Positions 48,276 to 57,625 of a DNA stretch of 64,000 nucleotides are shown here, one piece after another. The translations under genes and the position numbers were made by a program. The notes under the pieces were generated by a model. That model was not told the origin of the DNA. It worked only from the letters and a program-made list of their open reading frames with translations, and made no database searches. Position 1 is the stretch's first letter, and each line of letters starts with the position of its first letter. Source of the DNA: Rummeliibacillus suwonensis (GTDB lineage: Bacteria; Bacillota; Bacilli; Bacillales_A; Planococcaceae); assembly GCF_007896435.1 (NCBI RefSeq), contig NZ_VCBL01000001.1, positions 2,045,078-2,109,077 of the forward strand, read 5' to 3'.

Positions 48276-48578
48276 TTATAACAATACTTCATTGAAATAT
48301 GGTCCTATATGTTCAATATAAAGATTTGCATCTTCTTTTGAGTTTAATGTCAAAAGTGTACGTTGACCATCCACTTTAAAAGTGACACCTATTTTATACT
48401 GATCTAACTTTTCTTGAACTTGTTCTTTTGTGAGGATATGGAAATGTTCAAGAACGCCAATCTCAAGCAGATCAAATGGTTCCCCTTTTGTATTCACTGC
48501 ATATATTTTTTCTATTTTTTGCGTTTCTTTTGAAACAAGAATTTGACTGACACGGAATTTATTTTTCAAAATGTTCAT
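48276..48578 (-). CDS. Small protein of unknown function
   Basis: A 100-residue soluble protein of mixed alpha/beta composition (KFRVSQILVSKETQKIEKIY, VTFKVDGQRTLLTLNSKEDA). There is no motif and I do not recognise it. The ribosome binding site is poor (GAAAGTGG right before the ATG). It lies 78 bp upstream of the Yip1 gene on the same strand. Confidence 0.6.
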   Translation of the reverse strand: MNILKNKFRVSQILVSKETQKIEKIYAVNTKGEPFDLLEIGVLEHFHILTKEQVQEKLDQYKIGVTFKVDGQRTLLTLNSKEDANLYIEHIGPYFNEVLL

Positions 48579-48786
48579 CCACTTTCTTTTTTCTTATCCA
48601 TTTGCTTTTGTACTTTAGAAAAATGATTTTAGTGTTGATTCATCTACTCTATTGAAAATTACATAATCAATTGATTTCCACTTTGGTCCACTCGCTTTTC
48701 GCACGATAATTGAACCCTACTCCAATCGAATGTTAGTCCTAAGCAATCAAGAGATGAAGAAGCCTCTTACCATGTGAAGTTTTACT

Positions 48787-49998
48787 TTAATCTGGCCAAG
48801 GAAAATCATTTTGATAATATTCTTCTTTTAAACGCCTTAAATCAAAACTCCATTTTTCAATTGCATTTGCATATCTTTTTTGATCTTCTTCTCTTCCCAT
48901 TTTTAGTCTGATTCTTTTATGTAATTCATTGACTGTTGCTTGTAAGCTATACTCTTTCATAAATTCCAGTAAAGCTGCCCAGCGTTGTTCATCTGTACGG
49001 TTCGTTATTTGATAGCCAAAGTTCCGAAGCTCACTATAATGTGGATGGCGATATCTATAATCTTTAAGGCTCATATATTGTGTCTTTTTTCCAATATTAT
49101 AGTGATGTCCAATTTCTTCTTTAAAAAATTTTTTCAAAATACTTTGTGCCATTTCTATTTTCAATAAGTCAATACATAACTCTTTCTCATGAAAAAGCTT
49201 CATCATTGAATAGAAGCAACTTCTGTCTTTTTTATATAAGTACAGTTTATATAAACTATAAAATCTTTTGGCATAATAATTCTCATCTTTATTGTAAAAA
49301 AACTGAAATTGTTCGTTGTCTTGATGCTCTTTTATTTTATTGTAATAGATTATGTATAAAAGAATATTTAACGCATCTTCATCATTATATGAATATAATC
49401 TATTAGATCGTATAAGTTCATCCAATAAATGTTTAATCATATCTTTCATTTTATCAGAATGGTAGGCAAATAGGATTTTTCTGACGGAATGCGATTGTGC
49501 TGTTATAAATAATTGGTGAAAGAATAGATAGTTCTTTTTTATCTCTCTTTTAATGACTCTTTTTTGATAATAATCAAAAAAAGCAAATGCATCACTGATA
49601 ATTTGCATCAATTCCTTGATATATCCTTCTATTTGCTCTTCTTTCACAGCCAGTTTAAGGAGTTGTTTGATCAGCTCTACTTTGTCATCATTGGTAATTT
49701 CATCTTCGCATAATAAAACAGTTATGATGCCAATGACAGTTGTCCTCTCTTGTTTCGCATTCAATTTTTTTAACAGTAATTCTCTACTGTTATTCAAATC
49801 TAAGTTTACTTTTTTTAAAGTTTCCACATTTTCAAGTAAAGATGAGATTTTCTCTTTTAACTTATGGATTTGATGTATTTGATTCTCGTTTTCAATTTCT
49901 AAAATTTTGATTCTTTTGCTATAAATATTCTCCATTTCCCATAAACCCTGTTTAAGCTGCATGACAATCGATTCTAGTAGATTTTCTTTTGTTCCCAA
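48787..49998 (-). CDS. Coiled-coil protein with an unassigned C-terminal domain
   Basis: A 403-residue protein. Residues about 15-75 are a coiled coil (ENENQIHQIHKLKEKISSLL). The middle part (about 85-300) is all-helical and TPR-like in rhythm, with many Tyr/Phe residues. The last 75 residues form a distinct domain (YSELRNFGYQITNRTDEQRW to AIEKWSFDLRRLKEEYY) ending in FPWPD. I cannot name the family. The start is a TTG at 49998 behind GAGGTGATGTA. It is monocistronic and more AT-rich than its neighbours, which may mean transfer. Confidence 0.7.
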   Translation of the reverse strand: MGTKENLLESIVMQLKQGLWEMENIYSKRIKILEIENENQIHQIHKLKEKISSLLENVETLKKVNLDLNNSRELLLKKLNAKQERTTVIGIITVLLCEDEITNDDKVELIKQLLKLAVKEEQIEGYIKELMQIISDAFAFFDYYQKRVIKREIKKNYLFFHQLFITAQSHSVRKILFAYHSDKMKDMIKHLLDELIRSNRLYSYNDEDALNILLYIIYYNKIKEHQDNEQFQFFYNKDENYYAKRFYSLYKLYLYKKDRSCFYSMMKLFHEKELCIDLLKIEMAQSILKKFFKEEIGHHYNIGKKTQYMSLKDYRYRHPHYSELRNFGYQITNRTDEQRWAALLEFMKEYSLQATVNELHKRIRLKMGREEDQKRYANAIEKWSFDLRRLKEEYYQNDFPWPD

Positions 49999-50264
49999 TA
50001 CATCACCTCATTAAGAGCTTTATTATGATGAATATACCCTTTAGAACAACGGTTTTTTAAAGAACTTCTGAAAACTAACTATAGATAATGCAAGAAAATG
50101 TCATCTAGTTTTTTCTATTTCTGACATTATTCTATTATTCGACAAAATAAGCGATTCTCCTTTTTAATCAGGATTTTTTTGATAATATGTAGAGGAGGAC
50201 ACTGCCCTATTAAGGAGTGATTTATGCAGTTCCAGTCGATAAGATAAAATTCCCTTTGTATCAC

Positions 50265-51197
50265 TTAGCGTACTACAACAGCATATTTTAAAGCATTATA
50301 GGCGCGTTCAAATTCATATTTGTTTACCCAATATTCACCTTTGTTATTTGGATCTATAACCTTGTAACGTTTTGTCTTACTACTATAGCCTGCCAATGTC
50401 ATCACATGAAGATTATCAACCATTTTAACGTTTTTCCCGGCAGAACCCATATTCCATTTTGTCCATTTAGGTTTTGAGAAATTCAAAGTGACATACACGA
50501 CAATTGGATTGCCATTAGCAAGCTCTTGACGTAAAGTACTTGCAGATGCACCTGAAATATCTTTGACCGTATTACTATATTTCTTTCCATACTTCGTTAA
50601 AGGCTTTGGAAAAATAGATTGAAATACACCATCAATAGAATGGTATGGAGAACCAGCGAAACCCTTAAACGGATTACGGGTAGTCTTTGGCATATTATTC
50701 AAGAATTTTTTATAGCTCGTCTTTTTAGCATATCCCTTGTAACGTAACGCTTGTAACAGACTTGCACCTTCACATCCAAAAGGGGCGTAAACCGGTTTTA
50801 GCTGATTGATATAAGGTACATTTAAGGAAATGGCTTTCTTGTCACCACTTGTTTTATAAATAAATTTTTTAGTCAAAAGGTTTCCTGAAATCCAACCATA
50901 TGTTGAATCGATTTTTATTTTATACCAATAGATTTTATCCTTATTTTGTTTACGAACAACAGGTTTAATCGTTGTGCCTTTTTTGAGCGTTTTTAAAATT
51001 TTATGATTTGTTCCAATTCCCGAGCGCACATGACTATTCACTTTTAAAATATATTCATTTGATACTTTTTCCGATGCCGATGCAGCTTGTACGGTTAATG
51101 GCTGTACGATATTGGCAAGATTTGTCGCCAATAATGTTGAACTTAATGCTGTAACAGCCAGCAATTTCCTGCTATTTTTCGTCATATTTAACAGCAA
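50265..51197 (-). CDS. Secreted SH3b-C39-like peptidase
   Basis: A 310-residue exported protein. A signal peptide covers about residues 1-38 (ends VQAASA). A bacterial SH3 domain (about 48-110, VRSGIGTNHKILKTLKKGT) is followed by a C39-like papain fold (about 125-310). Candidate catalytic residues are Cys in APFGCEGAS, His in DNLHVMTLAG and Asp in VIDPNN. Such proteins are probably wall-directed peptidases; the substrate is unknown. The start is a TTG at 51197 seven nt behind GAGGG. It is last in the dynA run. Confidence 0.85.
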   Translation of the reverse strand: MLLNMTKNSRKLLAVTALSSTLLATNLANIVQPLTVQAASASEKVSNEYILKVNSHVRSGIGTNHKILKTLKKGTTIKPVVRKQNKDKIYWYKIKIDSTYGWISGNLLTKKFIYKTSGDKKAISLNVPYINQLKPVYAPFGCEGASLLQALRYKGYAKKTSYKKFLNNMPKTTRNPFKGFAGSPYHSIDGVFQSIFPKPLTKYGKKYSNTVKDISGASASTLRQELANGNPIVVYVTLNFSKPKWTKWNMGSAGKNVKMVDNLHVMTLAGYSSKTKRYKVIDPNNKGEYWVNKYEFERAYNALKYAVVVR

Positions 51198-51220
51198 CTG
51201 AAAACCCTCTTTCTATGGTT

Positions 51221-52036
51221 TTATTCTCCTTTTTCTACTTCATATTCAGTGATCCAATCACTATAGCTTCCTGTATACAATTGCACATTTTGATAATCCA
51301 TTTCTTTTAAAACGGCATAAAGTGGTGATGCTGTTACACCGCTTCCGCAGTATACAGTAATAGGTTCATCTTTAGATACAACTTCTAGCAGACTATCATT
51401 AGGTGCTAAGTACCCTTTTGTTTTTAACTGTTCCCAATCATAATTTAATGCTCCTGGAATATGCCCCGCTACTTTATCGATTGGTTCTATTTGCCCTTTA
51501 TAACGATTATGCGCTCTTGCATCTAGTAATGTACGTTTTACTTTTCCGTCTACAATATCCTTTACCCCATTACGATCTGTATATAAATGGTCTTGCCAGT
51601 CGATTTCTAATGAAGTCGTTTTCACTTTTGACTTCTCATTCGATATTTTAAAGCCAACTTGCTCTAATGCTTGATAGCCTTCTTGAACAACTTTTACATT
51701 CTTGAATCCACCATATTGCAGCATCCACCAAGCTCTTGTTGCAAATGGTGCGCCACCTTGATCATAGATGAGAATATTTTGTTCTTGTTGTAAGCCGCTT
51801 CTCTCAAAAAGTGCCTTTAGCTGCTCTTTATCAGGCATTGGATGTCTACCTGCAGCTTTGTTCATATCAGATAAATCTTTTTCTAAATCCCAATAGACAG
51901 CTTGATCGATATGACTGTTTTCAAACAGATGATGTCCTTCTGCTGAATCCTGCAAATTAAAACGTGCGTCAATCCATTTATACGCATACTGGTTGTTCAA
52001 TTCTAAATCTTTTACTGAAACGAATACATTTCCCAT
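51221..52036 (-). CDS. Tandem-rhodanese sulfurtransferase
   Basis: A 271-residue two-domain rhodanese. The C-terminal active-site loop CGSGVTAS (Cys near 236) resembles that of 3-mercaptopyruvate/thiosulfate sulfurtransferases; the N-terminal domain lacks the Cys and is structural. It transfers sulfane sulfur to cyanide or thiols. The ATG overlaps the dynA stop (TAATG), so the two are translationally coupled. The family's usual length is about 280. Confidence 0.9.
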   Translation of the reverse strand: MGNVFVSVKDLELNNQYAYKWIDARFNLQDSAEGHHLFENSHIDQAVYWDLEKDLSDMNKAAGRHPMPDKEQLKALFERSGLQQEQNILIYDQGGAPFATRAWWMLQYGGFKNVKVVQEGYQALEQVGFKISNEKSKVKTTSLEIDWQDHLYTDRNGVKDIVDGKVKRTLLDARAHNRYKGQIEPIDKVAGHIPGALNYDWEQLKTKGYLAPNDSLLEVVSKDEPITVYCGSGVTASPLYAVLKEMDYQNVQLYTGSYSDWITEYEVEKGE

Positions 52037-55000
52037 TAATTTTTCACTCCATTCATTAATGATTCATAGATTAACTTCCATTCATCCAATTTACTGCTTT
52101 CTTGAAGCAATGATCTCTCTGTTTCAATTTGTTCAATCGCTTGTTTACTAATGTACAAACGTAATTCTTCTGCTTCTTTCGTAATCACATCTTCTGACCA
52201 TTTTTTCATCCGTTCAGCTTGCTCATCTAGATAGGATTTTGCAGCTGGCTTTGTTAATTCTTCAAGTGCTTCACGCAATTGAATACTATCCCCTTTTTCA
52301 AAGAATGATTTACTATTTTTGAAATAGGATTTGACAGATTCATAAGGTTTTGTACTTGTAAAAGGACCTGTAAACTCTAATATGGCTGGTTCTTCAACCT
52401 CAAATGGCATAAATGAAAAACTTGCATTGAGATCCTTTAATTGTTTTGTATCATAAACATAATGCTCTTGAATTTTTTTCAAAATAAATTTAGCTAAACG
52501 GAAGTTTGTAACACGCATTTCTTGTTCAAAGTCAAAACTTAAACTTGCTAATACTTCTTTCAAGGCAATATCTAACGCAACTGATGATGATTTCGAAGCA
52601 AACGTCGTTGGATTATAGCCCTCTTTAAAGAAATCTGGATAACGATAGTAAACTCGTTGTAAAACATAGTACACTAGTTCACTCAATTCTTGCCATGCAT
52701 CTTTTTCGATCGTTTGTGCCGCAGAGTACATAAAATGAGTATGGATATATTGCTCTAATTTTGCTAATTCAGCAAGCCGTTTTTCTTTATCCTTTAAATT
52801 TTCTTCTGTATGTTGGATCAGCATCCGTAAGCGTTCTTGTGCTTTTTCTGTTTCTTCCACTAAAGCCTGTACGGCAAGTGCTGTCAGTTCCTCAGATAAA
52901 AAGTGATGGAAATTCTCTTCAAACATTGACATACCTGAATCTAACGCTTTGTCTTCAACTTTTTCTTGCAATGCCAGTATACTTGAAACGCCGAATAATC
53001 TTGGTTTACGAATACCAAAACGTTGTAATTCCTGTTTTACATATGTTTTCACATCTTCTGCTTCCTCATTATTGGAGGCAAGATCAATGGCATTGACAAC
53101 AAAGAACATTTTATCGAGTTCAAAGGCATCTTTGACACGCCCTAACTGGATTAAAAATTCACGGTCTGCTTTTGCAAATGCATGGTTATAGTAAGTAATA
53201 AATAAAATAGCATCCGCATTTCGGATATATTCAAAGGCTACTCCAGTATGGCGAGCATTAATCGAATCTGCTCCTGGGGTATCCACTAACGTAACACCCA
53301 TACGTGTCAATTCACAATCAAAATAAAAATCAATGGTATCGACGAAACAACTTCGATTTTCCTGTGCTACAAATTTTTCAAATTCCACACGGTTTGTACG
53401 TATTGTGTTTCCTAATTGCTCTTTAAAAATTGGATATCCTTCTTTAAAAGCACGGATAAAAGATTTATGGACATGCAGTCTTTCATTCTCTAGTTTTTTT
53501 GCCAATGCTTCCTCTGTTTTATGATAAGCATCTTCTAAAGATGAAACTCGAAGGCCGATCGCGCCAAAGCTTGCAATGATATCTTCTTGTAATTGCTGTA
53601 CTGTTTTTAAATGGACATCTGCTGTTTCATGTGGATGTTCCGATGAAACTGGACGTATTTTATTAATAGCAGCTGTTGTTGGATTAGGCGAAACTGGTAG
53701 TACTTTTTGTCCCATCAAAGCATTTGAAAAAGAAGATTTGCCAGCACTAAATGCGCCAAATAAAGCAATCGTGAAATCCTTTTTCTCCAAACGTTGCACT
53801 TTATTTTTCAAAAAGTTTGCGACTTCTGAAAAGCCTTGGATGGATGCAACTTCATTAGCTGTTGTTAGCGCATTTTGAAGAGCCGTTGTTGTATGAATGG
53901 ATACTCCTTTGTCAATTTGCTCATCTTCTACGCCTTCAATCTCTGATTCTTTTTCCTTTGCCAGCATAGAAGGATCAAATTTACGTATCTTGTCAAAAGC
54001 TTCAGCATGTTCTTTCGACCAAGTAGAAACAAATTGATCTGCTTCTGGGTTAACAGTTTCGATTGATACAGATTTTTGAATTTCAAAATACTTTTGTTGT
54101 TGTTCAATAGCTTCAGCAGCTGTAATAATTTCAGCTTTTTCTTTTAATGCTGCGCTTTTTTTCTTAAGCGGTTCGATAATGGTAACTGATAATTCTTTAA
54201 TATATGCAGCTTTTTCAAATTTCCAATCATCCGTACTTTGTTTGTACCATCTTTTCGTTGCATCTGCTACACGATTGGCAAAATTCAACAATGCATCCCC
54301 TGTAATGCCAGAGTCTAATTTGACTTGTTCTTCAATAACACGCATTGGTGGTTTTAAAGTCATTTCATCAATCTCATGAGCCATTTCATCTGTCAGTGCA
54401 TTAACCTCTTTCAAGGATTGCTTCATAAGTGCTCTCAAATGCCCGGAAATTTGAGATGTTGTGATCGAACTATATAATTCATAAAGGCTCTCTTTACGTG
54501 CCAATTGTTCCGCTTGTGTTTTCTTCCCTGAAAAAAAGGTTCCCACTTTAAAATTAGGTTGGATACTTTCTAAATAGAGTGTTAGTTTTTCCCGTAACTC
54601 AAACGGCATAATGGCTGCGCCTGCATTTTCTAAAAGCTCATCACGATGATCATCAAAGCTTTGCTGCCAATTGGAAGACGAATAGAGCTTTAGTTGATGC
54701 AAAACAGTGGCATAATCTTCGGTGATGGCTTGACGGTTTTCCCATTCTTCACTTGACAATTTGTCTTCATTATTCACCAACAGCTCTTGTTTATTCGTCG
54801 TCAAATATTGGTCATGTTCCATATTTAACTGTTGCAATGTCTTTTCTGCTACCTGAAGCAAACGTTCCTGCCAGCCATCCATACTATTCATCACGATTTC
54901 TTTTACTTGTTCGAAATCATTATGACTATTGGCTGGATCACGTAACGACGTAAAGAAGATCCCTTTTGGATTTACACCCCAGTTGGCAAAAGAGGTGTAA

Positions 55001-55671
55001 ACGGAATTAGAAAAATCGTTGAATGATAATTCATTTTCTTTATGTTTATCAATTTGGTTCACGATCAAATAGACATTCGGATTATACTTCATCAAATTTT
55101 TTGTGAATTGAAAGTTCAGTTCTGATTGAACATGGTTATAGTCCATGACATAAAAAACAATATCTGCTAAATGTAATGCGGATTCAGTTGATAGTCGATG
55201 TGCATCATCCGTAGAATCGACCCCCGGTGTATCCATTACTGTGATTCCTTCTGGTAGAACCGAATCTTGATGACCGATTTCTATTTGTGAAACAAGCGCA
55301 CCATTTTTCGCAAATTCTTTCACTGTACGGATATCATAGTTTTCATCAAACAAAACAGGCGCCTGATCTGTTAAATAAGCAATTGCATAATCTTTGTCAG
55401 ATTTATGTACTTTCACAACATTTGCACTTGTAGGAATTGGACTTGAAGGTAAAAGTTCTTCTCCAGTTAATGCATTGATCATACTGGATTTACCTGCAGA
55501 AAAATGGCCAGCAAATGCAATCATATATTCCTTATTTAGAAGCTTTTCAGCAAATAATTTTGTTTTTTGTAGTCGTTCTTCATCTTCATTATGTTGATAA
55601 ATTAAATATTGAACTGCAGTCTGCTTTAAAAGTTTCTGTAATTGCGGTTCGAATTCTGTCATAACAATCAT
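52036..55671 (-). CDS. dynA: Dynamin-like protein DynA
   Basis: A 1211-residue protein with two fused dynamin modules, as in Bacillus DynA (YpbR). Module 1 has P-loop GHFSAGKSS (about 55), DTPGVDST and NQID. Module 2 has GAFSAGKSS (about 640), DTPGADS and VNAID. Helical stalk regions lie between and at the end. DynA tethers and fuses membranes and protects against phage and pore-forming agents. ATG 55671 follows AAGGGGTAA; ATG at 55662 is an alternative. It is followed by the rhodanese and C39 genes. Confidence 0.95.
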   Translation of the reverse strand: MIVMTEFEPQLQKLLKQTAVQYLIYQHNEDEERLQKTKLFAEKLLNKEYMIAFAGHFSAGKSSMINALTGEELLPSSPIPTSANVVKVHKSDKDYAIAYLTDQAPVLFDENYDIRTVKEFAKNGALVSQIEIGHQDSVLPEGITVMDTPGVDSTDDAHRLSTESALHLADIVFYVMDYNHVQSELNFQFTKNLMKYNPNVYLIVNQIDKHKENELSFNDFSNSVYTSFANWGVNPKGIFFTSLRDPANSHNDFEQVKEIVMNSMDGWQERLLQVAEKTLQQLNMEHDQYLTTNKQELLVNNEDKLSSEEWENRQAITEDYATVLHQLKLYSSSNWQQSFDDHRDELLENAGAAIMPFELREKLTLYLESIQPNFKVGTFFSGKKTQAEQLARKESLYELYSSITTSQISGHLRALMKQSLKEVNALTDEMAHEIDEMTLKPPMRVIEEQVKLDSGITGDALLNFANRVADATKRWYKQSTDDWKFEKAAYIKELSVTIIEPLKKKSAALKEKAEIITAAEAIEQQQKYFEIQKSVSIETVNPEADQFVSTWSKEHAEAFDKIRKFDPSMLAKEKESEIEGVEDEQIDKGVSIHTTTALQNALTTANEVASIQGFSEVANFLKNKVQRLEKKDFTIALFGAFSAGKSSFSNALMGQKVLPVSPNPTTAAINKIRPVSSEHPHETADVHLKTVQQLQEDIIASFGAIGLRVSSLEDAYHKTEEALAKKLENERLHVHKSFIRAFKEGYPIFKEQLGNTIRTNRVEFEKFVAQENRSCFVDTIDFYFDCELTRMGVTLVDTPGADSINARHTGVAFEYIRNADAILFITYYNHAFAKADREFLIQLGRVKDAFELDKMFFVVNAIDLASNNEEAEDVKTYVKQELQRFGIRKPRLFGVSSILALQEKVEDKALDSGMSMFEENFHHFLSEELTALAVQALVEETEKAQERLRMLIQHTEENLKDKEKRLAELAKLEQYIHTHFMYSAAQTIEKDAWQELSELVYYVLQRVYYRYPDFFKEGYNPTTFASKSSSVALDIALKEVLASLSFDFEQEMRVTNFRLAKFILKKIQEHYVYDTKQLKDLNASFSFMPFEVEEPAILEFTGPFTSTKPYESVKSYFKNSKSFFEKGDSIQLREALEELTKPAAKSYLDEQAERMKKWSEDVITKEAEELRLYISKQAIEQIETERSLLQESSKLDEWKLIYESLMNGVKN

Positions 55672-55715
55672 TTACCCCTTTTAATAAGTGATAAACTTAT
55701 TTTACCATGCCCAAA

Positions 55716-55749
55716 CAAAAAAAACCCTCCCATTTTTACATAGAAGGAT
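55716..55749 (-). terminator. Terminator of the 30-codon gene
   Basis: On the minus strand a 10-bp stem ATCCTTCTAT/ATGGGAGGGT (with G-U pairs) around GTAAAA, followed by eight U residues. It separates the micro-gene from dynA. Confidence 0.8.
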
Positions 55750-55757
55750 TTAAGAAA

Positions 55758-55850
55758 TTATTTTATATGTGCGGTTATTTGATTTAAAACATATTTTCCT
55801 ATTGCTCCATAAATCAATAATGTTGCACCTATAAATGCATATACCATCAT
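55758..55850 (-). CDS. 30-residue membrane peptide with its own Fur-box unit
   Basis: A reading frame too short for most gene callers: MMVYAFIGATLLIYG and 15 further residues, one hydrophobic helix (3-16, with Gly) and a basic tail. It has a strong ribosome binding site (AAAAAGGAGCGGTA), a near-consensus Fur box 49 bp upstream and a terminator directly behind. This complete small transcription unit is the evidence that it is real. Iron-repressed small proteins (FbpA, FbpB, FbpC) are known in Bacillus, but I do not claim homology. Function unknown. Confidence 0.7.
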   Translation of the reverse strand: MMVYAFIGATLLIYGAIGKYVLNQITAHIK

Positions 55851-55898
55851 TACCGCTCCTTTTTATAATGATTCTTATTTAAAATTATTTATTGAATA

Positions 55899-55913
55899 TG
55901 AAAATCATTCTCA
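55899..55913. promoter_or_regulatory. Fur box
   Basis: TGAGAATGATTTTCA on the minus strand fits the 7-1-7 Fur consensus TGATAATnATTATCA with one change in each half. The TTTTCA end could double as a -35 region, with TAAATA 17 bp further as -10. It lies between the micro-gene and the divergent CheX-like gene. Confidence 0.65.
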
Positions 55914-56021
55914 TTAGTTGGTTTTATCATAATAAAAAATCAAAAGTTCGTCAAGGTTCGCTATTCAATTTTATTCAAGCGTGATATTATAATATAAAGG
56001 TCACACTTAAAGGAGATAAAA

Positions 56022-56483
56022 ATGAGCACATCGACGCAAATACAAGCTATTTTGAATGGTACTATACTTTCGCTCAAAGCTGTTTTACCTAAAGAAGTTC
56101 ATGTTTCATCTCCATCCATTACTTCAGACCCTTATGAACAGACAGAAATTGGTGTTTTAATCGGGATGGTTGGAGATATGAAGGGACGTATTATCATTGA
56201 TTCAACTCCAACGACATTTAGTGCAATTGGTGAAGCAATGTATGGAATGCAACTTGATGGTGCAATGTTAGAATCTTTTACAGGTGAATTCGGGAATATG
56301 ATCGCAGGAAATCTTTGTACATATGTAGCAGAACAAAATTTAGAACTTGATATTACACCACCAACTGTAATGGTTGGACACACAAAGCTTTTTGGCTTTA
56401 AGCATGCCTTCAAACTTCCTGTGATTGCGGATGGAATAGGTGATTTAACCATTTTGTTAACAATAGATCCCGTTGATGAATAA
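56022..56483 (+). CDS. CheX-like chemotaxis phosphatase family protein
   Basis: A 153-residue protein of the CheC/CheX/FliY group, which dephosphorylates CheY-P. The motif SxxxExxN is present as S85-FTG-E89-FG-N92, followed by Pro114, so the active site looks complete. It has a single motif, as in CheX. No other chemotaxis gene is in the window. The ATG follows AAAGGAGATAAAA. A bidirectional terminator lies downstream. Confidence 0.85.
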   Translation: MSTSTQIQAILNGTILSLKAVLPKEVHVSSPSITSDPYEQTEIGVLIGMVGDMKGRIIIDSTPTTFSAIGEAMYGMQLDGAMLESFTGEFGNMIAGNLCTYVAEQNLELDITPPTVMVGHTKLFGFKHAFKLPVIADGIGDLTILLTIDPVDE

Positions 56484-56574
56484 CATATAACTCAAAAGAA
56501 TGACTATAACAGGTGTGTTGATTAGAAATGAATCAAGACGAACTTGTGGGCTTACACACATCTGCGATTATAAC

Positions 56575-56622
56575 AAAAAATAGAAGTCAACTATACCTTT
56601 GGTATGTTGACTTCTATTTTTC
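56575..56622. terminator. Bidirectional terminator
   Basis: The stem AAAAATAGAAGTCAAC/GTTGACTTCTATTTTT with inner ATACC/GGTAT, placed between the CheX-like gene and the convergent ABC permease gene. Confidence 0.9.
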
Positions 56623-56692
56623 TATTTAAAACTTTTTTCATGTACAGTTTAGAAGCATATGCTCTTAAATGTTGATTTTCATTAATAAACGA

Positions 56693-57625
56693 TTATGCGG
56701 TTACATCACGTTTTATAAAGGTAACAAAGCTTGCTACTAAGAAAATAACAGCATAAACGGCTAATATAGTTAGAGAAAATGGCATGGTTAATCCCTCTAC
56801 GATAGAGTAATCTGATTCAAACTGGGTTAAATCTGTGTTAGCTATCCATAAATATTTTACAAATTCATATTTACTTAAAAACACAACAAGGCTTGATCCC
56901 ATAAAGTTGATAAAAAGCGTAAGTCCAATTGCCAAAGAGCTAGAACGGAAAATACTGCCGATCATAAATGCGAAAATAACTGACATGAAAATCTCACCCA
57001 TACTTAATAGATACATATAGAGGGAATGCGTGATAGGAGATGATTCTACAATTTTATTTCCTTCCATAACTAAATCTGTTCCGGAGGCAAAACCATACAA
57101 AATAATACCCATGATGAAATTTAACACCCATGAAAGGACTGCCATAAGGATAACAAAAATAAAAACCGTTAAAAGTTTGGATGTTAAGATTTTTGCTCGA
57201 CTAATCGGTCTTGTTAAAAGCATTTTAATCGTTCCAGCAGAAAATTCGTTCGACACAATGCTTGCCCCAATAATCGTCCCAAAAAGACTGATCAAAGCTA
57301 ATAAGAATGAACCATTATCCAAATAAGCTTCTGCACTATCTGTTTCTATAGGAGGTTCATTATTCTTTAAACGATAGTTAGATATTTGAATAGAATCTTT
57401 TGCATCCTTTAATTCTTCTTTTGTCAATCCACCTGCATCGATACTCTGTTGCTGCTCTTTTATAGACTGTTGTTCAACCGTTTTCCAATTTTCTGTTTCT
57501 AAATGATCCACCCATTTATAAATCCCAGCCACTGCAAATACTGCTAAGATCAACAGGATGAACATGACCCAAGTCCCTTTTTTGTTCCATAATTTCATCC
57601 ACTCATTTTGCAGAAGTTTGAGCAA
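56693..57625 (-). CDS. ABC-2 type transporter permease
   Basis: A 310-residue membrane subunit with one N-terminal helix, a large extracellular loop (about 40-105) and five further helices, the usual layout of ABC-2/NatB/BcrB-type exporters. The typical EFSAGTIKMLLTRPISR segment is present. I prefer TTG 57625, eight nt behind GGGGG; a GTG at 57634 overlaps that site. It overlaps the ATPase gene by 23 bp. The substrate (antimicrobial peptide, sodium or other) is unknown. Confidence 0.88.
   Translation of the reverse strand: MLKLLQNEWMKLWNKKGTWVMFILLILAVFAVAGIYKWVDHLETENWKTVEQQSIKEQQQSIDAGGLTKEELKDAKDSIQISNYRLKNNEPPIETDSAEAYLDNGSFLLALISLFGTIIGASIVSNEFSAGTIKMLLTRPISRAKILTSKLLTVFIFVILMAVLSWVLNFIMGIILYGFASGTDLVMEGNKIVESSPITHSLYMYLLSMGEIFMSVIFAFMIGSIFRSSSLAIGLTLFINFMGSSLVVFLSKYEFVKYLWIANTDLTQFESDYSIVEGLTMPFSLTILAVYAVIFLVASFVTFIKRDVTA

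Noticed and set aside
50223-50246. Seven-codon frame with a good AAGGAGTGATTT site (MQFQSIR)
   Set aside because: Too short to support without conservation; no promoter or target gene that it would regulate.
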